Shown here in pieces: positions 35,967 to 45,664 of a DNA stretch of 64,000 nt (within the stretch, counting starts at the first letter, position 1; the number at the start of each line of letters is the position of its first letter). The DNA is taken from the NCBI RefSeq assembly GCF_900090225.1, contig NZ_FMHY01000002.1:6262001-6326000 (forward strand), written 5' to 3'. This DNA comes from Micromonospora eburnea. GTDB lineage: Bacteria; Actinomycetota; Actinomycetes; Mycobacteriales; Micromonosporaceae. A program made the position numbers and the translations under genes. The notes under the pieces are model-generated. The model made no database searches, was not told where the DNA came from, and saw only the letters and a list, made by a program, of their open reading frames with translations.

Positions 35967-37036
35967 GACGTACCCGGATAGAGCTGGCCGACGGCCGCGA
36001 GTTGATCTACTTCGACGAGCGGGACGACGCGGTCCGTGACCAGCCGGACCGCCGCGAGCTGCCCCCGCCGCCGGCGGCGTCCCAGCTCCGGTACGACCCG
36101 CTGACCGACGAGTGGGTGGCGGTGGCGGTGCACCGGCAGACCCGCACCTTCCTGCCCCCGGCCGACCAGTGCCCGCTCTGCCCCTCCCGGGGCGACCGGC
36201 TCAGCGAGATCCCCGCCCCCGACTACGACGTGGCCGTCTTCGAGAACCGGTTCCCCTCGCTGAGCCAGCACGTCGCCGAGGAGCCGGCCGAGATCACCCC
36301 GTTCACCCCGGTCCGCCCCGGGCGCGGCAAGTGCGAGGTGGTCTGCTTCACCGACGACCACAACGCCTCGTTCGCCAGCCTCTCCCCCGGCCGGGTGCGC
36401 ACCGTGCTCGACGCCCTGGCCGACCGCACCACCGCGCTGGGCGAGCTGCCCGGGGTGGAGCAGATCTTCCCGTTCGAGAACCGGGGCGTGGAGATCGGGG
36501 TGACCCTGCACCATCCGCACGGCCAGATCTACGCGTACCCGTTCGTCACGCCGCGGACCCGGACCATGCTGGCCGCCGCCCGCCGGCACTTCGAGCGCAC
36601 CGGGGGCAACCTCTACGCCGACGTGCTCACCACCGAACGCGCCGCCGGCGACCGCGTGGTGGCGAGCAACGAGCACTGGACGGCGTACGTGCCGGCGGCG
36701 GCCCGCTGGCCGTTCGAGGTGCACGTGGCACCGCACCGCCCGGTGCCGGACATCCCGGCGCTGGACGACGCCGAGCGGGACGCCTTCGGGCCGCTCTACC
36801 TCGACGTGCTGCGCCGTTTCGACGGGCTGTTCGACCTGCCGATGCCCTACATCGCCGCCTGGCACCAGGCCCCGGTGCACGTCGACCGGGAGCTGGGGCA
36901 CCTGCACCTGCAGCTGTTCAGCATCCGGCGCGCCAAGGACAAGCTGAAGTACCTGGCCGGCTCCGAGTCGGGGATGGGCGTGTTCATCAGCGACGTCGCC
37001 CCGGAACGCGCCGCCGAACTGCTCCGCACCGCGTGA
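35963..37036 (+). CDS. galT: Galactose-1-phosphate uridylyltransferase
   Basis: Leloir-pathway enzyme exchanging UMP between UDP-glucose and galactose-1-phosphate, 357 residues. The active-site His motif HHPHGQ is near residue 190, a zinc-type CPLC pair is near residue 70, and the second domain ends with HVDRELGHLHLQLFS. The GTG start overlaps the DeoR gene by 4 bp. galE and galK are not in the window downstream; a copy of the GC-rich interspersed repeat follows immediately after the stop codon. Confidence 0.94.
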   Translation: MRRTRIELADGRELIYFDERDDAVRDQPDRRELPPPPAASQLRYDPLTDEWVAVAVHRQTRTFLPPADQCPLCPSRGDRLSEIPAPDYDVAVFENRFPSLSQHVAEEPAEITPFTPVRPGRGKCEVVCFTDDHNASFASLSPGRVRTVLDALADRTTALGELPGVEQIFPFENRGVEIGVTLHHPHGQIYAYPFVTPRTRTMLAAARRHFERTGGNLYADVLTTERAAGDRVVASNEHWTAYVPAAARWPFEVHVAPHRPVPDIPALDDAERDAFGPLYLDVLRRFDGLFDLPMPYIAAWHQAPVHVDRELGHLHLQLFSIRRAKDKLKYLAGSESGMGVFISDVAPERAAELLRTA

Positions 37037-37090
37037 AAGGAGGGGCCCCTTCTTAACGCCTCCGGTAGAGCAGGGGCCCCCTGTTAACAC
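37037..37090 (+). repeat. GC-rich ~50-bp interspersed repeat after galT
   Basis: Starts AAGGAGGGGCCCC directly after the galT stop and continues through a TTAACGCCT core to CAGGGGCCCCC and TTAACAC. It closely matches the two copies after valS. The GGGGCCCC blocks can form a hairpin, so it may terminate galT transcription. Confidence 0.75.
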
Positions 37091-37287
37091 CCGAGGGCCG
37101 ATGGGCCGGACAACAGGGCGCGGGGGGCCCGGGACAGGGCCCCCCGCAAGGGAAGGGACGGCTGGCTGTGCGCGACAGCCGGGAAGGCTGGCTGATCGGC
37201 ACTCATGCCGCGAGGCGACGCGGTCAACCTTCCTGGGCGGGACTCACGCCCCGTCCACCATGCTCAACGAGGCGTGCCACCTGCGGT

Positions 37288-37449
37288 GACGCGACCGGCG
37301 GAGACGAGGGCCCGCCCACCGAAGCGACCGGCCCGCCGGCGAAGACGACGGAGCCCGCCCACCGAAGCGACCGGCCCGCCGGCAGAGACGACGGAGCCCG
37401 CCCACCGAGACGACCGGCCCGCCGGCGAAGACGACGGAGCCCGCCGGCG
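37288..37449. repeat. Three 43-bp tandem repeats between galT and icd
   Basis: Units begin at 37321, 37364 and 37407, with a partial copy from 37288. Each contains GACCGGCCCGCCGGC and ACGACGGAGCCCGCC. The second motif is identical to one arm of the icd terminator hairpin, so the arm has been multiplied. No open frame there looks coding; with the interspersed repeat this accounts for much of the 449-bp gap. Confidence 0.8.
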
Positions 37450-37470
37450 CAGGCTGGCGGGCTCCGTCGT
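37431..37470. terminator. Hairpin terminator after icd
   Basis: A perfect 15-bp stem (ACGACGGAGCCCGCC and its complement) with a 10-nt loop lies 16 bp after the icd stop codon. The left arm is also part of the third tandem repeat unit, so alternative pairings with the other copies are possible. Confidence 0.75.
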
Positions 37471-37485
37471 GACGTATGGGCGGAA

Positions 37486-38703
37486 TCAGGCGGCGAGCTT
37501 ACGGGCCAGGTTCTCGTCGAGCGCGTTCATGAACTCGTCGGTGGTCAGCCACGGAGCGTCGCGCGAGATGAGCAGCGCGAGGTCCTTGGTCATCTGGCCA
37601 CCCTCGACCGTGGCGACGATGACCTGCTCCAGGGTGTTGGCGAACTCGGTGACCGCCGGGGTGCCGTCCAGCTTGCCCCGGTGGGCCAGGCCCCGGGTCC
37701 AGGCGTAGATCGACGCGATCGGGTTGGTCGAGGTCTTCTCGCCCTTCTGGTACTGCCGGTAGTGCCGGGTCACCGTGCCGTGCGCGGCCTCGGCCTCGAC
37801 GGTGCGGCCGTCCGGGGTCATCAGCACCGAGGTCATCAGGCCGAGCGAGCCGAAGCCCTGGGCGACGGTGTCGGACTGCACGTCACCGTCGTAGTTCTTG
37901 CAGGCCCAGACGAAGCCACCCTCCCACTTGAGCGCGGCGGCGACCATGTCGTCGATCAGCCGGTGCTCGTAGGTGATGCCGGCGGCCTCGAACTCCGACT
38001 TGAACTCGTTCTCGAACACCTCGGCGAAGATGTCCTTGAATCGGCCGTCGTACGCCTTGAGGATGGTGTTCTTGGTCGACAGGTAGACCGGGTAGCCACG
38101 GTCCAGGCCGTAACGCATCGAGGCGCGGGCGAAGTCCCGGATCGACTCGTCGAAGTTGTACATGCCCATGGTGACGCCGCCGCCCGGGAAGTTGGCGACC
38201 TCCATCTCCATCGGGGCGCCGCCGTCGGCCGGGGTGTAGGTGATGGTCACCGTGCCCGGGCCGGGGACGACGAAGTCGGTGGCCTTGTACTGGTCGCCGT
38301 GCGCGTGCCGGCCGATGATGATCGGCTTGGTCCAGCCCGGGACGAGCCGCGGCACGTTCGACATGATGATCGGCTCACGGAACACGACGCCGCCGAGGAT
38401 GTTGCGGATGGTGCCGTTCGGCGACCGCCACATCTTCTTCAGGCCGAACTCCTCCACCCGGGCCTCGTCCGGGGTGATGGTGGCGCACTTGACGCCGACG
38501 CCGTGCTCCTTGATGGCGTTGGCGGCGTCGATGGTGACCTGGTCGTCGGTGGCGTCGCGGTGCTGGATCGACAGGTCGTAGTAGTGCAGGTCGACGTCGA
38601 GGTAGGGCAGGATCAGCTGCTCCCGGATCTGCTTCCAGATGATCCGGGTCATCTCGTCGCCGTCGAGTTCCACGACCGGGTTGTTTACCTTGATCTTCGC
38701 CAT
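37486..38703 (-). CDS. icd: Isocitrate dehydrogenase (NADP+)
   Basis: TCA-cycle enzyme making 2-oxoglutarate and NADPH, 405 residues, of the homodimeric eukaryote-like type. Recognisable segments are [44 protein letters not shown], the Asp cluster in [10 protein letters not shown] and the NADP region [13 protein letters not shown]. It is transcribed alone, leftward, ending in a strong hairpin. Together with mdh close by and sdh and suc genes elsewhere it forms part of a loose TCA gene neighbourhood. Confidence 0.96.
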   Translation of the reverse strand: MAKIKVNNPVVELDGDEMTRIIWKQIREQLILPYLDVDLHYYDLSIQHRDATDDQVTIDAANAIKEHGVGVKCATITPDEARVEEFGLKKMWRSPNGTIRNILGGVVFREPIIMSNVPRLVPGWTKPIIIGRHAHGDQYKATDFVVPGPGTVTITYTPADGGAPMEMEVANFPGGGVTMGMYNFDESIRDFARASMRYGLDRGYPVYLSTKNTILKAYDGRFKDIFAEVFENEFKSEFEAAGITYEHRLIDDMVAAALKWEGGFVWACKNYDGDVQSDTVAQGFGSLGLMTSVLMTPDGRTVEAEAAHGTVTRHYRQYQKGEKTSTNPIASIYAWTRGLAHRGKLDGTPAVTEFANTLEQVIVATVEGGQMTKDLALLISRDAPWLTTDEFMNALDENLARKLAA

Positions 38704-38838
38704 CGGCCGGCGCTCCTCTCGGGGGACACGTGCTCAAGCAGTACGAGCGTACTGGAAACTGACCGGGGCATCCCAGCCGGCCTCACCCCGTGAGAAACGG
38801 GATGGCCCGGAACGGGCCGCGGTTGGCATCCTTCCCGA

Positions 38839-39639
38839 ATGCCAGTCACTCACACGGTCGGGTCTATCACGGTCACCGCCCTCGTCGACGCGGCAGGCCC
38901 GTTCTTCCAGCCACGCGAGGAGGCATTCCCCGACGCCACCCCGGCGCAGTGGCGGGAGGCCGACCGGCGGGACCCGGACACGGTCACCCCGGACGGCCGC
39001 TGGTGGCTGCCGTTCCGCTGCTTCGCGCTGCGTACCGGGGACGGGCCGGTCACCCTGATCGATGCCGGCGTCGGCCCGGCCGGCTCCCTGGCCGCGAGCT
39101 GGGCGCCGGCCCCGGGGCGGCTGCCGGCCGAACTGGCCGCCGCCGGTGTCGACCCGGCGGACGTCCGGACCGTGGTACTCACCCATCTGCACACCGACCA
39201 CGTCGGCTGGGCGGTGGTCGGCACGCCGTACTTCCGCAACGCGGACTACCTGCTGCAACGCGCCGAGCTGGCGGCACTGGACCGGTTCCACCCCGAGCTG
39301 CCGGCCCGGCTCCTCGGGCCGTTGCGCGCCGCCGGCCAGCTCCGGGTGGTCGACGGCGACACCGACCTGACCCCAGGGGTACGCGTGCTGAGCACGCCCG
39401 GGCACACCCCGGGCCACCAGTCGGTGCTGGTCGACTCCGCCGACGAGCGACTGCTGGTCACCGGCGACCTGCTGGTGCACCCCCTGCAGCTGGTCGACCC
39501 CACCCTGGCGTACGCCCACGAGGAGGACCCCGCGACCGCCCGCGCCTCCCGCCTGCGCCTCCTGTCGACCGCCGACACGCGAGGCCGCACCATCCTCGCC
39601 ACCCCCCACCTGGGCCGCCCCTTCAGCCCTCTCCCCTGA
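38839..39639 (+). CDS. MBL-fold metallo-hydrolase
   Basis: A 266-residue metallo-beta-lactamase-fold hydrolase. The metal motif HxHxDH is THLHTDHVGW near residue 117; a second His is in STPGHTPGHQSVLV and an Asp in VTGDLLVHP, with a C-terminal ATPHL. It resembles quorum-quenching lactonase and related hydrolases, but the substrate cannot be assigned. The gene is divergent from icd; the short leader has no clear Shine-Dalgarno sequence. Confidence 0.87.
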   Translation: MPVTHTVGSITVTALVDAAGPFFQPREEAFPDATPAQWREADRRDPDTVTPDGRWWLPFRCFALRTGDGPVTLIDAGVGPAGSLAASWAPAPGRLPAELAAAGVDPADVRTVVLTHLHTDHVGWAVVGTPYFRNADYLLQRAELAALDRFHPELPARLLGPLRAAGQLRVVDGDTDLTPGVRVLSTPGHTPGHQSVLVDSADERLLVTGDLLVHPLQLVDPTLAYAHEEDPATARASRLRLLSTADTRGRTILATPHLGRPFSPLP

Positions 39640-39684
39640 TCCAGCCCGCCTCCCCGCCCGCCGGGTGAGTGGGGGTGAGACGGC

Positions 39685-39720
39685 GAAGGGACGCGCCGGC
39701 GGGAGCCGACGCGCCCCTTC
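39685..39720. terminator. Hairpin between the MBL hydrolase and mdh genes
   Basis: A 16-bp stem with two G-T type mismatches (GAAGGGACGCGCCGGC pairing with GCCGACGCGCCCCTTC) lies between two convergent genes, 18 bp from the mdh stop. It probably works in both directions. Confidence 0.65.
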
Positions 39721-39738
39721 GGCGCGAATGGTGCGGGG

Positions 39739-40689
39739 TCACATGTTGGAGATGTCGGACTGCTTGGCGCGGACCGCCTCGGCGGCCTCCTTGAGGCTGG
39801 CCAGCTCGTCGGCGTCCAGGTCGGTCTCGACCACCCGCTTGACGCCCTCGGCACCGATCGCGGCCTCGACGCCCAGGTAGACGCCGGAGATGCCGTATTC
39901 TCCGTCGACCCAGGCGCAGACCGGCATGACCTCGCCGGAGTCCTCGGCCACGGCCTTGGCCATCCGGGCGGCGGCGGCCGACGGGGCGTAGTACGCGGAG
40001 CCGGTCTTCAGCAGCGCGACGACCTCGGCGCCGCCGTTGCGGGTCTTGACGACCAGTTCCTCGATCTGCTCGGCCGGCATGACCTCACGCAGCGGCTTGC
40101 CGTCGACGGTGCTCTTCGACGGGACGGGGACCATGGTGTCGCCGTGCGAGCCCAGGGTCAGCGTCTTCACCGACTTCACCGGCACGTTCAGCGCCTCGGC
40201 GACGAAGTTGGTGAACCGGGCGGTGTCCAGCATGCCGGCCTGGCCGAGCACCCGGTTCTTGGGGAACTGGGTGGCGATCTGGGCCAGCGCGGTCATCTCG
40301 TCCAGCGGGTTGGAGACCACGATGACGACGGCGTTCGGGGCGTACTTGGCGACGTTCTCGGCGACCTGGCGGACGATCTTGGCGTTGGTCTCCAGCAGGT
40401 CCATCCGGCTCATGCCCGGCTTGCGGGGCAGGCCGGCGGTGATGACGACGACGTCCGAGCCCTCGATGGCCTCGTAGCCCTCGCCGTTCGGGCCGGTGGT
40501 GACGCCGACGACCTTGGTCTCGAAGCCCTCGACCGGGCGCGACTGGTTGAGGTCCAGCGCCAGGCCCGCCGGCTTACCCTCGACGATGTCAGTGATCACG
40601 ACGGTGTCGAAGACGTCGTACTCGGCCAGGCGCTGCGCGGTGGTGGAGCCGTAGAAGCCGGCCCCGACGACAGTGACCTTCTTACCCAT
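39739..40689 (-). CDS. mdh: Malate dehydrogenase (LDH-like type)
   Basis: TCA-cycle NAD-dependent malate dehydrogenase of the lactate-dehydrogenase-like class, 316 residues. The Rossmann motif is VTVVGAGFYGSTTA, the acidic residue for NAD is in ITDIVEGKPAG, the substrate loop is LPRKPGMSRMDL and the catalytic His is in LGSHGDTMVPV. Arg in the PRKPGM loop supports malate rather than lactate. It stands as a single gene between folD and the convergent hydrolase. Confidence 0.95.
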   Translation of the reverse strand: MGKKVTVVGAGFYGSTTAQRLAEYDVFDTVVITDIVEGKPAGLALDLNQSRPVEGFETKVVGVTTGPNGEGYEAIEGSDVVVITAGLPRKPGMSRMDLLETNAKIVRQVAENVAKYAPNAVVIVVSNPLDEMTALAQIATQFPKNRVLGQAGMLDTARFTNFVAEALNVPVKSVKTLTLGSHGDTMVPVPSKSTVDGKPLREVMPAEQIEELVVKTRNGGAEVVALLKTGSAYYAPSAAAARMAKAVAEDSGEVMPVCAWVDGEYGISGVYLGVEAAIGAEGVKRVVETDLDADELASLKEAAEAVRAKQSDISNM

Positions 40690-40789
40690 GGTCGTCCCAC
40701 TCCCTGCTACCAGTCGGTTTTCCGGACCGTATCAGCCATCCTGGCACCCATCGGGCCAGGGGCGGACGGTTATGACGCGGTTGGGTGGA

Positions 40790-41653
40790 TCACATCTGCC
40801 GTTCGGCGCGTTCCACCACGTTGGTCAGGAGCATGGCCCGGGTCATCGGCCCGACACCGCCGGGCATCGGCACCAGCTTGCCGGCCACCTCGGCCACCTC
40901 GGGGTCGACGTCGCCGGTGTAGCGGCCCTTGCCGTCCGGGCCGATCACCCGGGTGATGCCGACATCGACGACCGTCGCGCCGGGCTTGATCATGTCGGCG
41001 GTGAGCAGGCCCGGCACGCCGGCCGCGACGATGACGATGTCGGCCGCGCGGGTCTGCTCGGCCAGGTCCAGCGTGCCGGTGTGGCACAGGGTCACGGTGG
41101 CGTTCTCGCTGCGCCGGGTGAGCAGCAGGCCGAGCGGGCGACCGACCGTGTTACCCCGCCCGACCAGCGCCACCTTGGCGCCGCGTAGCGCGACGTCGTG
41201 CCGGCGGAGCAGCTCGACGATGCCGCGCGGGGTGCAGGGCAGCGGGGCGTCGTAGCCGAGCACCAGCCGGCCCAGGTTGACCGGGTGCAGCCCGTCGGCA
41301 TCCTTCCCGGGGTCGATCATCTCCAGCGCCCGCTGGGTGTCCAGGTGGGCCGGCAGCGGCAGCTGGACGATGTAGCCGTGGCAGGCCGGGTCGGCGTTCA
41401 GCTCGGCGAGAACGTCGTCCACCTGCTGCTGGGTGGCGTCGGCGGGCAGCTCGCGGCGGATCGAGGCGATGCCCACCTCGGCGCAGTCGCGGTGCTTGCC
41501 GTTGACGTACGCCTGGGAGCCCGGGTCGGCGCCGACCAGGACCGTGCCGAGCCCGGGGACGGTCCCGCGCTCCGCCAGCGCCTTGACCCGCGTCCGCAGC
41601 TCGTCCTTGATCTCCGCCGCCGTCGCCTTGCCGTCCAGGATCATCGCCGTCAC
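40790..41653 (-). CDS. folD: Bifunctional methylenetetrahydrofolate dehydrogenase/cyclohydrolase
   Basis: One-carbon enzyme interconverting methylene-, methenyl- and formyl-tetrahydrofolate, 287 residues. The catalytic Lys lies in [13 protein letters not shown], followed by [27 protein letters not shown], the dinucleotide motif [14 protein letters not shown] and [14 protein letters not shown]. Product 10-formyl-THF is used by PurN and PurH encoded about 9 kb away. A start three codons later (MILDG) is possible. Confidence 0.96.
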   Translation of the reverse strand: MTAMILDGKATAAEIKDELRTRVKALAERGTVPGLGTVLVGADPGSQAYVNGKHRDCAEVGIASIRRELPADATQQQVDDVLAELNADPACHGYIVQLPLPAHLDTQRALEMIDPGKDADGLHPVNLGRLVLGYDAPLPCTPRGIVELLRRHDVALRGAKVALVGRGNTVGRPLGLLLTRRSENATVTLCHTGTLDLAEQTRAADIVIVAAGVPGLLTADMIKPGATVVDVGITRVIGPDGKGRYTGDVDPEVAEVAGKLVPMPGGVGPMTRAMLLTNVVERAERQM

Positions 41654-42069
41654 GCCTGGATCGTCTCACGTCGCACGGCCGGCCGAACGATGACGGCGAA
41701 CGGTGACCGTCAGTGACGTGTTATTCGTCACTCACTGTTACGAAAATGTGTATCGCGCCACATGGTGAGACGGATGCCAGTGGACGAACCAGGCACAGCG
41801 GACGGGCAGTCGGCAAGCACGCGGGGACATCGGGAGCGGACCCCGGGTCCGATCTGTCGGCTGCAAAATGCGGCACTGGCCAGCTCTTTCACCTTCACCC
41901 CCATAGCAGAGCACCGACTCCCGGCCAAGGCCGGGTGGCGCACTCCGTTACCACATCGCAACGCTCCCGTTGCCGAAACAGCCCGCGACGACCTACCGTT
42001 GCCGATCGTTGCGCAGCGTTACCCAGCGCCGGGCCTGACTGCGCAGCGTGAGGAGATGAGGAGACTCCA
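41654..42069. other. Upstream region of the second peptide transporter operon
   Basis: No gene is seen in these 416 bp. An inverted repeat AGTGACG (41712-41718) and CGTCACT (41726-41732) in an AT-richer patch could be an operator or part of a promoter for folD or the transporter. AGGAG at 42059-42063 is the ribosome-binding site for the gene at 42070. Confidence 0.5.
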
Positions 42070-43671
42070 ATGCGTGTTCGTAGGCTCGCCGCCTGGACCG
42101 CTCTCCCGCTCGCGGTGACCCTGGGCCTGGTGGCCTGTGGCTCGGGCGGGGGCAGCGGCGGCAAGAGCGACCCCAACGCGGCCGTGCGGATCGAAATCGC
42201 CGAGCCGCAGCACCTGGTGCCGACCAACACCAACGAGACGAGCGGCTCACAGGTGCTGTCCGCACTGTTCAGCCCGCTGATCGACTACGACGAGGCGAAC
42301 AAGCCGTACGAGGTGGCGGCCGAATCGGTGACGTCGTCGGACAACAAGGTCTGGACGATCAAGCTGAAGCCCGGTTACACGTTCCACAACGGCGAGCAGG
42401 TGACGGCCGAGAACTACATCGACGCCTGGAACTACGGCGCGTACGCCCCCAACGGCCAGAACGCCAGCTACTTCTTCGAGAAGATCGCTGGGTACGAGGA
42501 CCTCCAGGGCGAGACGCCGAAGGCCAAGACGCTGAGCGGGCTGAAGAAGGTCGACGACCTGACCTTCACCGTGACGCTCTCCCAGCCGTACGTCGACTTC
42601 AAGACCATGCTCGGCTACACGGCCTTCTACCCGCTGCCCAAGGCGGCCTTCTCCGCTCCCGGCGTGCTCGCCGAGGGCTACGAGCAGGCGCCGGTCGGTC
42701 AGGGCCCGTTCAAGATGAAGGGCAACTGGCAGCACGACGCCAAGGTCGAGGTCGAGCGGTACGACGCCTTCCCCGGCGAGAAGCCGAAGGTGGGCGGCGT
42801 CGAGTTCCGGATCTACCAGCAGCTGACCGCCGCGTACGCGGACGTGCTGTCGGACAACCTCGACGTGATCAAGACGATCCCGACCGAGAACCTGTCGACC
42901 GCCGCCGCCGACCTCGGCGACCGGTTCCAGCAGAGCCCGGCCTCCTCGCTCCAGGTGCTGGCCGTCCCGACCTTCCAGAAGGAATTCAGCAACCCCGACG
43001 TGCGCAAGGCCATCTCGATGGCGATCGACCGGGACGAGATCACCAAGTCGATCTTCAAGGGCTCGCAGCAGCCGGCCCGCTCGTTCGTCTCGCCGGTGGT
43101 CGCCGGCTACCGGGAGAACACCATCGGCGCGTCCGGTGAGTTCGACCCGGCCAAGGCCAAGGCCCTGTACGAGGCCGCGGGCGGCCCGAAGAAGATCGAG
43201 CTGTCCTACAACGGCGACGGTGGCCACAAGGACTGGATCGACGCCACCTGCAACCAGCTCAAGGCCAACCTGGGCGTGGAGTGCGTCGGCACCGCCGAGC
43301 CGAAGTTCGCGGACCTGCTGACCAAGCTCAAGCAGAAGCAGCCGGTCGGCCTGTTCCGGATGGGCTGGGTCATGGACTACCCGTCCATGGAGAACTACCT
43401 CGGCCCGCTGTACAGCACCAACGGCTCGTCGAACTACTACGGCTACAGCAACCCGGAGTTCGACAAGCTGCTCGCCGAGGGCGCCAGCGCCCCGACCGAG
43501 GACGAGGCGATCAAGAAGTACCAGGCGGCGGAGGACCTCCTGGCCGAGGACATGCCGGTGATCCCGCTCCGGTACGGCCAGAACAACTTCGGCCACTCGA
43601 CCAAGGTCAAGAACGTCGAGGTGGACCTCTTCGACCGGGTCGACCTGCTGAAGATCGAGGCCGTCAAGTAA
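42070..43671 (+). CDS. Peptide ABC transporter substrate-binding lipoprotein
   Basis: Complete SBP_bac_5 protein of 533 residues. The signal peptide ends in a lipobox, LGLVACGS, so it is lipid-anchored. The N-terminal part VRIEIAEPQHLVPTNTNE and the later NPDVRKAISMAIDRDEI match OppA/DppA-type proteins, with LFRMGWVMDYPSMENYLGPL in lobe 2. It heads a five-gene rightward operon (binding protein, two permeases, two ATPases), complete in this window, the mirror image of the leftward one at the left edge. Confidence 0.95.
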   Translation: MRVRRLAAWTALPLAVTLGLVACGSGGGSGGKSDPNAAVRIEIAEPQHLVPTNTNETSGSQVLSALFSPLIDYDEANKPYEVAAESVTSSDNKVWTIKLKPGYTFHNGEQVTAENYIDAWNYGAYAPNGQNASYFFEKIAGYEDLQGETPKAKTLSGLKKVDDLTFTVTLSQPYVDFKTMLGYTAFYPLPKAAFSAPGVLAEGYEQAPVGQGPFKMKGNWQHDAKVEVERYDAFPGEKPKVGGVEFRIYQQLTAAYADVLSDNLDVIKTIPTENLSTAAADLGDRFQQSPASSLQVLAVPTFQKEFSNPDVRKAISMAIDRDEITKSIFKGSQQPARSFVSPVVAGYRENTIGASGEFDPAKAKALYEAAGGPKKIELSYNGDGGHKDWIDATCNQLKANLGVECVGTAEPKFADLLTKLKQKQPVGLFRMGWVMDYPSMENYLGPLYSTNGSSNYYGYSNPEFDKLLAEGASAPTEDEAIKKYQAAEDLLAEDMPVIPLRYGQNNFGHSTKVKNVEVDLFDRVDLLKIEAVK

Positions 43672-43759
43672 CACCCGTACGCCGGGTCGGGCCACCCACA
43701 ACGGGTGGCCCGACCCGCGCGAGCGGCGTACCTTCCGCCCCTTCCAGAGAGACTTCAGG

Positions 43760-44698
43760 ATGTTCCGCTTCATTCTGCGGCGACTGCTCCAGATGGTTCT
43801 CGCGTTCTTCGGGACCACGCTGATCGTCTACGCGCTGATGTTCGCCGGCCAGGGCGACCCCATTCAGGCGCTCGCGGGGGAACGACCCGTCACCGCGGCC
43901 CAGCGGGCATATCTGACCGAGAAGTACCACCTCGACGCGACCGGCGTGGGTGGCTTCTTCTACCGCTACTTCGACTACCTCAAGAACCTGCTCCAGGGCG
44001 ACCTCGGGCAGTCGCTGACCGGACGGCAGATCGGCGACATCCTCGCCACCGCCTGGCCGGTCACCATCAAACTGGCGCTGATCGCCATGGCCGTCACGAT
44101 TGTCATCGGCGTCACCGCGGGCGTCATCGCCGGCATCCGGCGGGCCAGCATCTTCGACAACTCGACGCTGGTGCTCACCCTGCTGGTGCTCGGCATCCCG
44201 ACCATCGTGCTCGCCCCGCTGGCCCAGTTCCTGCTCGGCGTGAAGTGGCAGCTCTTCCCGCCGACCGCCGGCGCCGAACCGAGCCTGTACGCCCTGCTGC
44301 TGCCCGGCATCGTGCTCGGCTCGCTCTCGCTGGCCACCGCGCTGCGGCTGACCCGGACGTCGGTGGCGGAGAACCTGCGCGCCGACTACGTGCGTACCGC
44401 CCGGTCGAAGGGCCTGGTCAAGCGCCGGATCGTCAGCGTGCACGTGCTGCGCAACTCGCTCATCCCGGTGGTCACCTTCCTCGGCGTCGAGCTGGGCAAC
44501 CTGATGAGCGGCGCGATCATCACCGAGGGCGTGTTCAACATCCCCGGTGTCGGCTTCAACCTCTTCCGCGGCATCCGCACCGAGGACGGCCCCCTGGTGG
44601 TGGGCATCGTCAGCGTGCTGGTCGTGGTCTACCTCGTCTCCAACCTGGTGGTGGACGTCCTGTACGCCGTACTCGACCCGAGGATCCGCTATGAGTGA
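43760..44698 (+). CDS. Peptide ABC transporter permease (DppB/OppB type)
   Basis: A 312-residue permease starting MFRFILRRLLQMVLAF, with about six helices. The coupling loop reads DYVRTARSKGLVKRR near residue 210, the hallmark of BPD_transp_1 in DppB. Its last codons overlap a 25-codon micro-ORF that links it to the next permease gene. It follows the binding-protein gene by 88 bp. Confidence 0.93.
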   Translation: MFRFILRRLLQMVLAFFGTTLIVYALMFAGQGDPIQALAGERPVTAAQRAYLTEKYHLDATGVGGFFYRYFDYLKNLLQGDLGQSLTGRQIGDILATAWPVTIKLALIAMAVTIVIGVTAGVIAGIRRASIFDNSTLVLTLLVLGIPTIVLAPLAQFLLGVKWQLFPPTAGAEPSLYALLLPGIVLGSLSLATALRLTRTSVAENLRADYVRTARSKGLVKRRIVSVHVLRNSLIPVVTFLGVELGNLMSGAIITEGVFNIPGVGFNLFRGIRTEDGPLVVGIVSVLVVVYLVSNLVVDVLYAVLDPRIRYE

Positions 44699-44768
44699 GC
44701 GAAGCGAACGAATCATCAACGCAGTGGCTCCTCAGGCCGGCGCCGAGCGCAGCGAGGTGGCGGCATGA
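44691..44768 (+). CDS. 25-residue linking micro-ORF between permease genes
   Basis: MSERSERIINAVAPQAGAER, then SEVAA and a stop. The ATG lies within the last codons of the DppB-type gene and the stop overlaps the DppC-type start as ATGA, so a ribosome could move through all three frames by coupling. The GAGCGAAGCGAACGA and GAGCGCAGCGAGG blocks resemble filler between the two ATPase genes of the left operon. It is more likely a translational bridge than a functional peptide. Confidence 0.5.
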   Translation: MSERSERIINAVAPQAGAERSEVAA

Positions 44769-45664
44769 GTGACACGGGCACCCTGCAGCAGGTCGAAGCG
44801 CCGCAGAAGGCGCGCAGCCTGGCCGGCGACGCCTGGCGCGACCTGCGCCGCAACCCGATCTTCTGGATCAGCCTGACCCTGGTCGTGCTGGTCGCCGCGA
44901 TGGCCGCCTTCCCGTCGCTGTTCACCGCCAACGACCCGCGCGACTGCGTGCTCTCCCGGCAGCACGCCGGGCCGTCCGGCGGGGCCATCCTCGGGTACGA
45001 CTTCCAGGGCTGCGACACGTACTCCCGGTCGGTCTACGGCGCCCGCGCCTCGCTGCTGGTCGGCGCGCTCTCCGCGCTGTTCACCGGCCTGATCGCGCTG
45101 ACCGTCGGGATGTTCGCCGGCTACTTCGGCGGCTGGGTCGACGCGGTGCTCTCCCGCGTGATCGACATCGTGCTCGGCATCCCGCTGCTGCTCGCCGCGA
45201 TCGTGCTGCTCAAGCGGGTGCACAGCGACAGCTCCACGGTCCGGATCGCCGCGGTGATCTTCGTGCTGGCGGCGCTGGGCTGGACCACCGCGGCCCGGGT
45301 GATCCGCTCCTCGGTGATCACGGCCAAGGAGCAGGACTACGTCGCCGCGGCCCGGATGCTCGGGGCCGGCAACGCCCGGATCATGTTCCGGCACATCCTG
45401 CCGAACGCGCTCGCGCCGGCGATCGTGGTGCTCACCATCGCGCTCGGCTCGTTCATCGCCGCCGAGGCGACGCTGAGCTTCCTCGGCATCGGCCTCAAGG
45501 CCCCGACCATCTCCTGGGGCATCGACATCGACGCCGGCCGGGTGCACATGCGCGAGTCGGCGACCCCGCTGGTCGTACCCTCCGCCTTCCTCGCGCTGAC
45601 CGTCCTCGCCTTCATCATGCTCGGCGACGCGATCCGCGACGCCTTCGACCCGAAGCTGCGGTGA
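44765..45664 (+). CDS. Peptide ABC transporter permease (DppC/OppC type)
   Basis: A 299-residue permease with a cytoplasmic tail, a first helix beginning near residue 35 (FWISLTLVVLVAAMAAF), and a BPD_transp_1 domain whose coupling loop is YVAAARMLGAGNARI. GAGGTGG upstream provides a ribosome-binding site within the preceding micro-ORF. The stop overlaps the GTG of the next gene (GTGA). Confidence 0.93.
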   Translation: MSDTGTLQQVEAPQKARSLAGDAWRDLRRNPIFWISLTLVVLVAAMAAFPSLFTANDPRDCVLSRQHAGPSGGAILGYDFQGCDTYSRSVYGARASLLVGALSALFTGLIALTVGMFAGYFGGWVDAVLSRVIDIVLGIPLLLAAIVLLKRVHSDSSTVRIAAVIFVLAALGWTTAARVIRSSVITAKEQDYVAAARMLGAGNARIMFRHILPNALAPAIVVLTIALGSFIAAEATLSFLGIGLKAPTISWGIDIDAGRVHMRESATPLVVPSAFLALTVLAFIMLGDAIRDAFDPKLR

